Shown: piece after piece, positions 27,738 through 36,097 of the stretch | Position numbering within the stretch: the first letter of the stretch is position 1 | Layout of the letters: every line of letters starts with the position of its first letter | DNA from: Arcanobacterium phocisimile | Lineage (GTDB): Bacteria; Actinomycetota; Actinomycetes; Actinomycetales; Actinomycetaceae | Length of the DNA: 64,000 bases | Direction of reading: 5' to 3' | Assembly: GCF_016904675.1 (NCBI RefSeq) | Contig: NZ_CP070228.1 | Coordinates: 930,001 to 994,000 of the forward strand | Notes under the pieces: model-generated | Told to the model about the DNA's origin: nothing | What the model saw: only the letters and a program-made list of their open reading frames with translations | Database searches by the model: none | Made by a program: the position numbers and the translations under genes

Positions 27738-28199
27738 ATGCGACAAGGTATTCGGATAGCAGTAGATGTAGGTGAGGTACGCGTCGGAATCGCGCGCAGT
27801 GATTCCGACGGTATCCTCGCCACGCCAGTCGGAACCTACCGACGAGGCATAGATGACTTTTCGGCAGTCCTTCAGCTCATCCGTGCCTACGATGTTTTGG
27901 AGGTTATCGTTGGTTTACCTCGAAACATGGACGGTTCAGAGGGCAAATCTGCAACCAATGCTCGGCGGTGGGCGCGCCGAATTGCTAAGAAAATTGCACC
28001 AATTTCGGTGAGAATGGTTGACGAACGGTTATCAACTGTCAGCGCTCATCAACTTTTACACGATGTAGGACGCAAGGAGAAGACACATCGGAGTGTCATC
28101 GATCAGGTTGCGGCAGGTATCATTTTAGAAAGTGCTCTCGCGCACGAGCGCTCAACGGGATCTCCTGCTGGAGAACTCATTGCGATTCAGGAGAATTAG
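27738..28199 (+). CDS. ruvX: Putative pre-16S rRNA nuclease (YqgF/RuvX family)
   Basis: A 153-residue RNase H-fold protein: the first strand motif AVDVGEVRVGIARSD supplies the catalytic Asp, VGLPRNMDGSEG the second block and VDERLSTVSAH the third acidic residue. Family members mature the 16S rRNA 5' end; the older Holliday-junction resolvase label is less well supported. The ATG follows alaS by 21 bp and the stop is directly adjacent to the GTG of mltG, showing operon structure. Confidence 0.92.
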   Translation: MRQGIRIAVDVGEVRVGIARSDSDGILATPVGTYRRGIDDFSAVLQLIRAYDVLEVIVGLPRNMDGSEGKSATNARRWARRIAKKIAPISVRMVDERLSTVSAHQLLHDVGRKEKTHRSVIDQVAAGIILESALAHERSTGSPAGELIAIQEN

Positions 28200-29330
28200 G
28201 TGTCAGAAGTATTTACTGAGTTAAATAACACTCAATACCGGAAAGCAAAAGCACGTCGCGCTTACCGGCGTAAGAAGCGTATCCGAACGGCACTAGTTCT
28301 TTTCATAACTTGTGTTGTCGTAGTTGCAGCAACAGTTGTTGCTGTACCGTATGTACACAGTGTCTTCAGCTCACAGGCGGTCTCGGACTACGAAGGCCCA
28401 GGTAGTGGCGAAGTTATCGTGGAGATTCCCGAAGGCGCAACTGGCACTTCGATGGCAGATATCCTCGCAGAAGCTGACGTCGTTGCGTCGTCTTCGGCAT
28501 TTGTCAATGCGTTTAAATCTGATCCACGTTCAGCATCGATTCAGCCTGGTGCCTATAGGCTTAAATTAAAGATGTCTGGGCAAGGCGCGGTTTCTGCTCT
28601 GTTAGATCCTGCAACAAAAGCAGAACTAAAGATCACGATTCCTGAAGGTTTTGCCAAGGCACAGATTGCTGAGCGAGTCGCTAACGTCATGGAAGTACCA
28701 CTAGATGAAGTTACCGCTGTCATCAACGATGCCCAAGCGCTTGGGTTGCCAGCTGAAGCTAACGGTAATGCTGAAGGTTGGTTAGCGCCAGCAACGTATA
28801 CCGTAGCTCCGAATGCGGATGTTACCGAAGTGTTGTCCGATATGGTCTCAAAGCGCATCACTGGGCTAGAGAAAATTAAGCTTCCACGCGAAAATTGGCA
28901 ACGAACTCTTACGGTTGCTTCGATTGTCGAGCGTGAAGTTAACTGGCCAGAACACTATGGCCAAGTTGCACGGGTCATCGAAAACCGCCTCAATAATACT
29001 GATCAGGTCGGCGGCAAACTTCAGATGGACTCGACGACGATGTATGGCGTTGGAAAATTCGGTGGCATCCCGAGCGAAGAAGAACTACAGAACGATAATC
29101 CGTATAACACCTATTTGTACCCTGGCCTTCCGCCATTCCCAATTTCAAACCCCAGCCTCGATGTGATTGAAGCGTCAGCAAATCCACCAGCGGGAGATTG
29201 GCTTTTCTTTGTGACGGTGAATCTTGATTCGGGAGAGACTTTGTTCTCTAACAATCTCGAGGAGCATTCAAAGAATGTTGAGATTTTGCGTCAGTGGTAC
29301 GCCGAGAATGAAAAGACGAACGGAAACTAG
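28200..29330 (+). CDS. mltG: Endolytic peptidoglycan transglycosylase MltG
   Basis: Cleaves nascent glycan strands in the membrane-proximal wall and sets glycan length. The 376-residue protein has a basic cytoplasmic N-terminus (ARRAYRRKKRIR), one transmembrane helix (about residues 30-53), a LysM-like subdomain and the YceG catalytic domain with ASIVEREV (catalytic Glu), LQMDSTTMYGVGK and YNTYLYPGLPPFPI. Start codon GTG touches the ruvX stop. A degenerate aroE-like gene follows 3 bp after the stop. Confidence 0.94.
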   Translation: MSEVFTELNNTQYRKAKARRAYRRKKRIRTALVLFITCVVVVAATVVAVPYVHSVFSSQAVSDYEGPGSGEVIVEIPEGATGTSMADILAEADVVASSSAFVNAFKSDPRSASIQPGAYRLKLKMSGQGAVSALLDPATKAELKITIPEGFAKAQIAERVANVMEVPLDEVTAVINDAQALGLPAEANGNAEGWLAPATYTVAPNADVTEVLSDMVSKRITGLEKIKLPRENWQRTLTVASIVEREVNWPEHYGQVARVIENRLNNTDQVGGKLQMDSTTMYGVGKFGGIPSEEELQNDNPYNTYLYPGLPPFPISNPSLDVIEASANPPAGDWLFFVTVNLDSGETLFSNNLEEHSKNVEILRQWYAENEKTNGN

Positions 29331-29333
29331 AAC

Positions 29334-30053
29334 GTGGCTCGCCACCTACTTCTGGATGCAAATAAATACTTTCCACTTATCGAAAAGTTCGTTGACGACT
29401 TGGGCGAAGCCCACTCCCAAAGCTTCGACTCAATTTCTGCGAACGAGGAGGTAGCCTCGTTCTGGATGATCAGCTCGCCCATACCGCAATCCGCTGTTAC
29501 TTTGGTAGACGGTATGGCAAAGCTGATCGGAGCCTGTGACCTGGTGGTACGCCAGGTCACAGGCGCTACCTCAATGTTGATTGGGTTTTCGGTTGCTTCG
29601 CGCGCGCTGTCGCCAGTGATCCGTGCGATCAATGCGGAGCCTCGCAGGTTGGTCATCATTGGTGGTTCTTTTCTTGCTTCGCATGCTATCGCGAGCGCTG
29701 TTGAACTAGGCATGGGCAATATCGTCGTCGTTAGTCCGCCGGTGGGCGGTCCCGGCACAGCAGTTGCCGCCGCGCACAGTATGAGTGCTGATGTCACCTC
29801 GGTTGTACCAAGGAAATTCCACCCAGACCCTGGCGATTTAGTGATCGATACTGATCTGGAAATTTTCGCACAGGTTTATGGTGGCGCTTCACAGCCGGAT
29901 TACGTTGTGCGTACCTATTTAAGCGCCCAGCCACACCTCACATATCGAATGTTTCTTGCCCGGTATCTACGCGAACTGATTGTGGTCGCTACTGGACGTG
30001 ACGTGCCCATTGTGGATTTGCAGTTAGCTGTGGATAATTTCTTCGGCGTTTAA
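29334..30053 (+). CDS. Shikimate dehydrogenase-like protein, degenerate (AroE position)
   Basis: The gene sits where aroE is found in the mltG-aroE-aroC-aroK-aroB cluster and is of near-AroE length (239 residues, normally 265-285). A Rossmann-like half is visible (RRLVIIGGSFLASHAIASAVELGMGNIVVVSP), but the canonical GAGGAARA becomes GGSFLASH. The shikimate-binding N-terminal SxS motif, the catalytic Lys of NVTxPxK and the Asp of NTDG cannot be found; the last site reads TGATSML. It is therefore a strongly diverged or non-catalytic homologue. It begins at GTG, 3 bp after mltG. The frame is intact, so selection may still act on it. Confidence 0.7.
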   Translation: MARHLLLDANKYFPLIEKFVDDLGEAHSQSFDSISANEEVASFWMISSPIPQSAVTLVDGMAKLIGACDLVVRQVTGATSMLIGFSVASRALSPVIRAINAEPRRLVIIGGSFLASHAIASAVELGMGNIVVVSPPVGGPGTAVAAAHSMSADVTSVVPRKFHPDPGDLVIDTDLEIFAQVYGGASQPDYVVRTYLSAQPHLTYRMFLARYLRELIVVATGRDVPIVDLQLAVDNFFGV

Positions 30054-30064
30054 CCGCGTTTCGC

Positions 30065-30070
30065 TACAAT
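30065..30070 (+). promoter_or_regulatory. Candidate -10 element before the prepilin peptidase gene
   Basis: TACAAT lies 8 nt before ATG 30079 with no ribosome binding site, suggesting a leaderless internal promoter within the aro cluster. Confidence 0.4.
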
Positions 30071-30078
30071 CTGTTGGT

Positions 30079-30636
30079 ATGGAAGTTCTCAATAGCCAGC
30101 GGATTCGGCTTGTTACATTATTCTGTGCTCTGGTTGCCGGTGTGGTGAGTCTTCATTCGATGAGCGTACTGAGTGCCCTCACAACGGTGGCATTTTATGT
30201 GTTACTGATCTGGAATGCGATTATCGACGCTTATACGAAAACTTTACTTGTATGGGTGACAAATACGGCGATAGTGATTGCTTTGCTGCATAGCGTATGG
30301 CTATATCATTCCGATTTCACAACGTGGGGCAGCAGTCTGCTATGGGGATTGCTTATCTGTGTCCCGCTTATTCTTTCCTCATTGCTTACTGGCGGTCGGA
30401 TGCTTGGTGTCGGTGATGTGCGGCTTCTCATCGCTTTGGTGTGCTGGCATGGCACCCACATACTGGATGCATTGGTTATTGCCATCGTTGCTGCTGGCGT
30501 TGTTTCGTTAGTTGGGCTTGTTATTCGACGGCTGGATCGCCACGCAACTATACCTTTCGGACCCTACTTAGTGGGTGGTTCGTGGATTACGTCGGTGAGC
30601 AAAGACTTCGTTTCTTTGGCACAATCAGTTATATGA
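30079..30636 (+). CDS. A24-family prepilin peptidase (short form)
   Basis: A 185-residue integral membrane aspartic protease with about six helices. The two catalytic Asp sites appear as NAIID (D50) and GVGDVRLL (D113, family GxGD). The IPFGPYL stretch near the C-terminus is also typical. It lacks the N-terminal methyltransferase domain with its Cys cluster, so it is of the TadV/CpaA or stand-alone type. It would cleave type IV or Flp pilin leaders, yet no pilin or assembly gene lies in the window. The stop TGA overlaps the aroC ATG (ATGA). Confidence 0.82.
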   Translation: MEVLNSQRIRLVTLFCALVAGVVSLHSMSVLSALTTVAFYVLLIWNAIIDAYTKTLLVWVTNTAIVIALLHSVWLYHSDFTTWGSSLLWGLLICVPLILSSLLTGGRMLGVGDVRLLIALVCWHGTHILDALVIAIVAAGVVSLVGLVIRRLDRHATIPFGPYLVGGSWITSVSKDFVSLAQSVI

Positions 30637-31856
30637 TTCGATGGAGTACTGCGGGTGAGTCGCATGGCCGTTCATTAATTGCGTTGATTGAGGGCATCCC
30701 AGCTGGTGTTGAATTATCAACGGCTAGTTTGGAACATGAATTACGTCGACGGCGCGAGGGGTACGGCCGCGGGGCCCGGCAACGTTTCGAGCAAGATCGT
30801 TGTGTGTTTCTATCCGGCCTTCGCCACGGAAAAACGCTTGGTAGTCCGATCACGATCGAAATACACAATAGCGAATGGGCGCATTGGGAGCTGGTGATGA
30901 ATCCAGATGAGGTTGATCCCGAAGAACTCCAATATGTTTCCGGGCAAGGCGACCCACGTGAATTAGCACGTAATCGTCCGCTAACTCGGCCACGCCCTGG
31001 CCACGCCGATTTTCCAGGCATGCTGAAATTCGATTTTTCCGATGCCCGCAACGTCCTCGAACGTGCTTCGGCTCGAGAGACTGCGGCCAGAGTGGCGCTG
31101 GGGTATGTGGCCAAAGAACTGCTCCGCCAAGTCTTCGGCGTCGTTATCGGCAGTCGGGTTATCGAGATTGGCTCAGTGGCAGCGCAGCCGCACACACTTA
31201 CTCCAGAGGAACTACCAGTGGTAGAGGCGTCTCCCGTTCGTTGTCTTGATCCTGAAGATCAAGCACTATTTATTGCCGAGATCGATGCGGCGAAACGTGA
31301 CGGCGATACGCTAGGCGGCGTGGTCGAAGTTCTGGCATGGAATGTACCGATTGGTGTCGGAAACTACGCAGTGTGGAGTGAACGTCTCGATACTCAGCTA
31401 TCGGCTGCGCTGATGTCTATTCCGTCGGTCAAAGGTGTGGAGATCGGAGACGGTTTTGCCAGTGCACGACGGCCCGGGTCGCGTGCCCACGACGAAATAT
31501 ATCACGACGATTCGGGCTACATCCGTTCTACCAATCATGCGGGCGGCATTGAAGGCGGGATGAGCAATGGTGAACCGATCGTTGCACGCATCGGTTTAAA
31601 ACCAATTTCCACTGTTCCGCATGCGCTACAGACTGTCGATCTGGAAACCGGAGATCCTGCAACCGCCATACATCAACGCTCAGACACAACTGCAGTGGTC
31701 CCAGCGGCGGTTATCGCTGAATCGATGATGGCTTTGACCTTGATGAGTGCTGTGTCGTCGCAGATATGGGCAAGTAACGTGAGTGATCTCGTGCAGAATT
31801 TTTCAGCCTATCAACAGCGTATTGCTACCCAGTTAGCAAAAGGGTTGGAACGATGA
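30633..31856 (+). CDS. aroC: Chorismate synthase
   Basis: Last step of the shikimate pathway: 5-enolpyruvylshikimate-3-phosphate to chorismate, needing reduced FMN. The 407-residue protein has the signatures STAGESHGRSL at the N-terminus, GYGRGARQRFEQD, RPGHADFPGMLKF and ARETAARVALG, plus the later GGIEGGMSNGEPI. The true start is ATG 30633, overlapping the prepilin-peptidase stop; the frame is open further upstream but this lacks homology. The stop overlaps the next gene by 4 nt. Confidence 0.96.
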   Translation: MIRWSTAGESHGRSLIALIEGIPAGVELSTASLEHELRRRREGYGRGARQRFEQDRCVFLSGLRHGKTLGSPITIEIHNSEWAHWELVMNPDEVDPEELQYVSGQGDPRELARNRPLTRPRPGHADFPGMLKFDFSDARNVLERASARETAARVALGYVAKELLRQVFGVVIGSRVIEIGSVAAQPHTLTPEELPVVEASPVRCLDPEDQALFIAEIDAAKRDGDTLGGVVEVLAWNVPIGVGNYAVWSERLDTQLSAALMSIPSVKGVEIGDGFASARRPGSRAHDEIYHDDSGYIRSTNHAGGIEGGMSNGEPIVARIGLKPISTVPHALQTVDLETGDPATAIHQRSDTTAVVPAAVIAESMMALTLMSAVSSQIWASNVSDLVQNFSAYQQRIATQLAKGLER

Positions 31857-33403
31857 GTGTCCGCGCTGTTTTGGTAGGTATGCCGGGGGTTGGAAAAACC
31901 ACGGTAGGTAAGCTCGTCGCGCGCAAACTATCAGTGCCGGCGTTGGATTCGGATCGTCTAATTGTGCAGCACGCAGGAATGTCGATCGCTGACATTTTTA
32001 CCACCCACGGTGTCGCGCATTTCCGCGAGCTAGAACATCAAGTGATCCGCCAGGCTATCGAACATTCCGACGGCATTCTTTCCCTCGGCGGGGGAGCCTT
32101 ACTCGACTCCCGGACTCGTGATCTCTTGGCAGATCAACGAGTTGTTTTTATTGACGCCTCTGATGATCTTCTAGTTTCCAGGCTCACCCGTTCCCGGACG
32201 GTGCGACCGATCCTGGGCTTGGATATTCGCCACACCGTGCGTCAATTGCGCGCAGAGCGCGATGCCTTTTACCATCAAGTTGCCTCCGATATCGTCTATT
32301 CAAACGAGCGAGGTATTCATAGCGTCGTAGATCAGGTGATGCACACGTTACATAAGTCTCGTTCGGTGTCCAGTGTTGCCGGTGCCAAGCCGTACGACGT
32401 CGTCGTCGGTAGTGATCTGGTACAAAATATTGTTCGTTCGCTTCATCCGGCGAGCAAAGTCTTCACAATTCATAGCCCGCACGTAACCAAGTTTGCCTCT
32501 CGTATCCAAGCCAAGCTGGCAGAATCTGGGCTGGAATCGTTTGCGGTTGAACTACCCGATGGCGAGGCAGCGAAAACGTTCGACGTACTTCAACAACTAT
32601 GGGATAAAGCAGGTGAAGAGCATTTCGGACGTGACGGGGTAGTGCTTGCAATTGGCGGTGGTGCAACGACGGATGTGGCCGGTTTTATGGCGTCGACGTG
32701 GATGCGCGGAGTACGTTTCGTGTGTGTACCAACAACGTTGCTCGGCATGGTTGATGCCGGTCTTGGCGGGAAAACCGGTATCGACACTCGTCATGGCAAG
32801 AATCTTGTTGGGAGTTTTTGGGCGCCCTCGCATGTTTTTTGCGATACAGATGTGTTAACCACGTTGCCCTCACAAGAGATTCGTAGCGGCTTAGGGGAGA
32901 TCATCAAGTGCGGGTTTATTTCAGATCCTCAGATTGTCACTATTAGTTTGCAAGATAAGCTTGATTTTGCAGAACTGATTACCCGCGCAGTACGTGTCAA
33001 GGCCGACGTTGTTGGCAGTGATTTCCATGAAACGTCGCGGCGCGCAGTGCTGAACTATGGTCATACGTTAGCGCATGCGATTGAGCTGGTAGAAAACTAT
33101 TCGTGGCGTCACGGCCAAGCTGTGGCTGTGGGCTGTCTGTTTGCCACCGGGTTAGCAGTTGCAGCCGGCTACCTCCCCGCAGATACTATCGATCAGCATC
33201 GAGCGGTGCTCACGCGATTAGGGCTACCCACAACGTACTCGGGGCAAAAACGTGAGCTAGTTGAAGAAGCGATGTTGACTGATAAGAAAGTGCGCGATGG
33301 GAAACTCCGGTTCGTCGTCGTCGATGAAGAATATTCGATGAAATTTATTTCAGACCCATCAACCGAGATGCTTGATTTTGCGTGGAGCGTGATACGTCCA
33401 TGA
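31853..33403 (+). CDS. aroKB: Shikimate kinase / 3-dehydroquinate synthase fusion (AroK-AroB)
   Basis: A 516-residue fused enzyme for two shikimate-pathway steps. Residues 1-165 are a complete shikimate kinase: P-loop GMPGVGKTTVG, shikimate-binding DSD at 'ALDSDRLIV', FRELE, SLGGGALL and the RP lid region (RTVRPIL). From about residue 170 a full AroB follows: LPDGEAAKTFDVL, AIGGGATTDVAGFMAS, GMVDAGLGGKTGID, and metal-binding HTLAHAIE and WRHGQAVAVG. In most bacteria aroK and aroB are separate adjacent genes, so this is a head-to-tail fusion. Coupled to aroC and to the following paralogue by 4-nt overlaps. Confidence 0.94.
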   Translation: MSVRAVLVGMPGVGKTTVGKLVARKLSVPALDSDRLIVQHAGMSIADIFTTHGVAHFRELEHQVIRQAIEHSDGILSLGGGALLDSRTRDLLADQRVVFIDASDDLLVSRLTRSRTVRPILGLDIRHTVRQLRAERDAFYHQVASDIVYSNERGIHSVVDQVMHTLHKSRSVSSVAGAKPYDVVVGSDLVQNIVRSLHPASKVFTIHSPHVTKFASRIQAKLAESGLESFAVELPDGEAAKTFDVLQQLWDKAGEEHFGRDGVVLAIGGGATTDVAGFMASTWMRGVRFVCVPTTLLGMVDAGLGGKTGIDTRHGKNLVGSFWAPSHVFCDTDVLTTLPSQEIRSGLGEIIKCGFISDPQIVTISLQDKLDFAELITRAVRVKADVVGSDFHETSRRAVLNYGHTLAHAIELVENYSWRHGQAVAVGCLFATGLAVAAGYLPADTIDQHRAVLTRLGLPTTYSGQKRELVEEAMLTDKKVRDGKLRFVVVDEEYSMKFISDPSTEMLDFAWSVIRP

Positions 33404-33960
33404 GTGCTCTGATCCTCATTGGCCCAGATGGCAGCGGGAAGTCAACTCTCCTGGCTGAATATGCTCGGCGCGGTTATACAACGGCAGACGTCGACCACGC
33501 TGTGGCTTGCTCATTGGGGGTGCCAGTTGCTGATTTATTCACCACTGTTGCACCAGCGCAACGAATTGAACTCACGGCCGCAATTGTTCGCGACTTGTTC
33601 GACGACATTCGCCGTGAACCACAAACGTTGTTCATCCTCGCCCTACCAGCAGACTATGTCGATATTCCCGACGTGGTGGCGCAGTTTGTGACGTTGAAGA
33701 ACGACGCCGATCTTACTGTTGTCGTAGTCGAAGCGGGCGTGAGCGCACTCATGACGCGACTTGGGCTCTACGGCCCGCGAGTCACCAATATTGTCTTACC
33801 GCGTAAAGAACTTAAAGCACAACTAGAAAAACGCCTTCCGCTCTACTATCAACATGCCGATCACAGGGTCGATACAACCCACGAATCGAGGGAAAATATG
33901 GCCTGCGATGTGGCCGATGGCGTAATTATGCTCATAAATCCCCCAGCTTCACGAAGTTAG
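33400..33960 (+). CDS. Shikimate kinase-like P-loop protein, degenerate paralogue
   Basis: A 186-residue protein that resembles the kinase half of the preceding fusion: P-loop GPDGSGKSTLL, then TADVDHAVACSLGVPVADLF aligns with the DSDRLIV...SIADIF stretch. The FRxxE motif is replaced (QRIELT) and the GGG shikimate-contact motif is absent, so shikimate phosphorylation is doubtful while nucleotide binding may persist. Start at ATG 33400 overlaps the aroKB stop (ATGA). The nearby degenerate aroE-like gene suggests a pattern of paralogue decay or repurposing in this cluster. Confidence 0.72.
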   Translation: MSALILIGPDGSGKSTLLAEYARRGYTTADVDHAVACSLGVPVADLFTTVAPAQRIELTAAIVRDLFDDIRREPQTLFILALPADYVDIPDVVAQFVTLKNDADLTVVVVEAGVSALMTRLGLYGPRVTNIVLPRKELKAQLEKRLPLYYQHADHRVDTTHESRENMACDVADGVIMLINPPASRS

Positions 33961-34016
33961 AAGCAAAAAACAGTTAAAATCCAAAAGGAATCATTGACGC
34001 TACAGATTGGATTAAC

Positions 34017-34574
34017 GTGGCAACTACAAACGACCTTAAGAACGGAATGGTGCTCAAGATTGACAACCAGCTATGGCAGGTTGTCGAATTCCAGCACGTC
34101 AAGCCAGGCAAGGGCCCAGCTTTCGTCCGTACCAAGCTCAAGAACGTACTCTCTGGCAAGAATGTTGATAAAACCTTCAATGCTGGTGTAAAGGTTGAGA
34201 CAGCAACCGTCGATCGTCGCGATATGCAGTACCTCTACAATGACGGTACCGACTTTATCTTCATGGATCTCGATAACTACGAACAGCTCCAAGTAGGTGC
34301 GGAGATTGTTGGCGATGCCAAGAATTACATGCTCGAGAACTCTAACGCTATCGTTGCTATGCACGAAGGTGCAGTCCTCTTCATCGAACTACCAGCATCG
34401 GTAGTTCTCGAAGTGACCTACACCGAGCCAGGACTCCAGGGCGATCGTTCCAACTCTGGTACCAAGCCAGCAACCGTGGAGACTGGCTACGAGCTTCAGG
34501 TCCCACTCTTCCTAGAGCAGGGCACGAAGATCAAGGTTGATACCCGCACCGGCGAATACATCAATCGCGCGTGA
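34017..34574 (+). CDS. efp: Elongation factor P
   Basis: Relieves ribosome stalling at polyproline. The 185-residue, three-domain beta-barrel protein shows the tip loop [17 protein letters not shown], with the Lys in PGKG being the usual modified or functional residue, and the C-terminal YxEPGLxGDRS signature as [17 protein letters not shown]. The start codon is GTG 34017 with AAAGGA upstream at 33984-33989, somewhat distant. Coupled to nusB: stop TGA overlaps the nusB ATG. Confidence 0.96.
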   Translation: MATTNDLKNGMVLKIDNQLWQVVEFQHVKPGKGPAFVRTKLKNVLSGKNVDKTFNAGVKVETATVDRRDMQYLYNDGTDFIFMDLDNYEQLQVGAEIVGDAKNYMLENSNAIVAMHEGAVLFIELPASVVLEVTYTEPGLQGDRSNSGTKPATVETGYELQVPLFLEQGTKIKVDTRTGEYINRA

Positions 34575-35050
34575 TGAGTACTGAAGAGACTCCACAACAA
34601 CGGCAGCGAAAGGGACGCAAGGGTCGCTCACTGCAACGTCAGCGTGCTCTTGACGTTCTTTATGAAGCAGATCTGCGCCATGAGGAAATTGGGTTAGCGG
34701 AACTGCTGGAGATACGTTCGGAACTATCTCCAGCACAACAGCCGATTAAAGAGTACGGGCAGCAGATCGTTTGTACCTATTGTGAATGGGCTGATGATGT
34801 TGATTCGATGATCGAAGCTGCCTCGCCACAGTGGGCGTTGGCACGTATGAGTGTTGTTGATCGTAGCTTGCTACGTATCGGTGCCACCGAGTTGATGTTC
34901 ATGGATGTTCCTATCGCAATTGTTATCAAGGAAATCACCAGCCTTGTGCGGGATTTCTCAACAGATAAAGCGGTTGGTTTCACCATGGGTGTGTTGAACC
35001 GAATCGCTGAGATCCGAGCAACTGAAACTGCTGGACGTAGCGCTGAATAG
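34574..35050 (+). CDS. nusB: Transcription antitermination factor NusB
   Basis: RNA-binding cofactor of rRNA antitermination, acting with NusE/S10 on boxA. The 158-residue helical protein shows RQRALDVLYEADLR at the N-terminus, and LARMSVVDRSLLRIGATELM followed by AIVIKEITSLVRDFSTDKAVGF, the standard core. The start is ATG 34574, sharing its A with the efp stop; a GTG 3 nt before is in frame too. The efp-nusB order is typical of Gram-positives. A strong hairpin follows. Confidence 0.94.
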   Translation: MSTEETPQQRQRKGRKGRSLQRQRALDVLYEADLRHEEIGLAELLEIRSELSPAQQPIKEYGQQIVCTYCEWADDVDSMIEAASPQWALARMSVVDRSLLRIGATELMFMDVPIAIVIKEITSLVRDFSTDKAVGFTMGVLNRIAEIRATETAGRSAE

Positions 35051-35061
35051 CTGAGTATGAG

Positions 35062-35097
35062 GAAGAACGGGTAGGAAGAGATTCCTACCCGTTCTTC
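35062..35097 (+). terminator. Hairpin terminator after nusB
   Basis: A perfect 16-bp stem (arms 35062-35077 and 35082-35097, GAAGAACGGGTAGGAA) with GAGA loop, 12 nt after the nusB stop, followed by GTTTGT. Confidence 0.85.
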
Positions 35098-35207
35098 GTT
35101 TGTGATGCTGTTCGGAGCCGACTGCGTTCGTTGGCGATGCTAATCAATCTGGGTCTCCCATCACATATAAGTTCTCCGTATTCTGGTTAGGTTTGAACTT
35201 CTGGCAC

Positions 35208-35213
35208 GATAAT
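35208..35213 (+). promoter_or_regulatory. Candidate -10 element, leaderless gmk
   Basis: GATAAT ends 4 nt before the gmk ATG at 35218 and no ribosome binding site is present. The 168-bp gap before gmk otherwise holds only the nusB terminator and a distant TGTGATG/CATCACA repeat pair. Confidence 0.4.
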
Positions 35214-35217
35214 ACCT

Positions 35218-35784
35218 ATGACAACTCAAGGTAAAGCATTCGTCGTCTGTGGCCCGACCGCAGTCGGCAAGGGCACTGTGCTCAGTGAAGTATTACAACG
35301 CGATTCTCATCTGTGGTATTCGGTTTCTGCTACCACACGCCCACCACGTCCGGGCGAGGTTGATGGCGTTCACTATTACTTTGTTTCTCCGGAAGAATTT
35401 GACGATCTGGTGGCCAATGATGGCATGCTCGAGTGGGCAGTGGTGCACAAGATTCACCGCTATGGTACTCCGCGCAAGCCAGTTGAAGAAGCGATGGCTG
35501 GCGGATTCAACGTCATTTTAGAAGTCGATCTTGACGGGGCACGTCAAGTACGTAAGGCAATGCCCGAAGCCCAGCAGATCTTTATTGCACCACCGTCGTG
35601 GGACGAATTGGAACATCGGCTGCGCGGGCGCGGAACCGAAGGCGAAGAAGAACAAGAACGTCGCTTGCAAACAGCGTGCGTTGAGTTAGCTGCCCAAGAT
35701 GAATTCGATGTCATCGTCGTCAACGATACAGTGGCTAATGCCACCGAATCTCTACTAAAAATTCTGGGCTCGTCCGCGGTATAA
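35218..35784 (+). CDS. gmk: Guanylate kinase
   Basis: Phosphorylates GMP to GDP with ATP. The 188-residue protein has P-loop GPTAVGKGTVLSEV (a Thr-Ala variant of the usual GPSGVGKGT), the GMP-binding STTRPPRPGE equivalent ATTRPPRPGEVDGVHYYF, and the lid region RLRGRGTEGEEEQERRL. In many Actinobacteria an integration host factor gene (mihF) stands just before gmk; none is present here. Followed by rpoZ after 47 bp. Confidence 0.95.
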   Translation: MTTQGKAFVVCGPTAVGKGTVLSEVLQRDSHLWYSVSATTRPPRPGEVDGVHYYFVSPEEFDDLVANDGMLEWAVVHKIHRYGTPRKPVEEAMAGGFNVILEVDLDGARQVRKAMPEAQQIFIAPPSWDELEHRLRGRGTEGEEEQERRLQTACVELAAQDEFDVIVVNDTVANATESLLKILGSSAV

Positions 35785-35831
35785 TAAGCTCCTGTATAGT
35801 AAACAGGAATATCTTTATAGAAGAGGTACAC

Positions 35832-36095
35832 ATGTCTGGAACCACTGCCAACCCTGAGGGTATCACTTCCCCAGCAATCGATGATTTGCTCGAAAAAGTC
35901 GATTCGAAGTACACGTTGGCTGTTTTTGGTGCAGCTCGTGCACGTCAGATTAATTCCTACCGCCAAGAGCTCAACTCAGGTGACGGCAATATTACAAGCA
36001 TTGGTCCACTCGTACCATCAGCTCCAGAAGATAAGCCGCTTTCTGTCGCTTTGGAAGAAGTCGCAGAAGACAAGCTGAAGTTTACTCGCGAGTAA
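35832..36095 (+). CDS. rpoZ: RNA polymerase omega subunit
   Basis: An 87-residue omega subunit: ITSPAIDDLLEKVDSKYTLAVFGAARARQINSY is the family core (here read in pieces: PAIDDLLEKVDSKYTL and AARARQINSYR), and KPLSVALEEVAEDKLKF is the C-terminal block. It helps assemble RNA polymerase. AGAGG lies 8 nt before the ATG. The gene order gmk-rpoZ-coaBC-metK is standard. Confidence 0.95.
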   Translation: MSGTTANPEGITSPAIDDLLEKVDSKYTLAVFGAARARQINSYRQELNSGDGNITSIGPLVPSAPEDKPLSVALEEVAEDKLKFTRE

Positions 36096-36097
36096 TT

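Noticed and set aside
30441-30632. Upstream in-frame extension of aroC
   Set aside because: It overlaps the prepilin-peptidase gene and lacks homology; chorismate synthases start at the motif encoded from ATG 30633.
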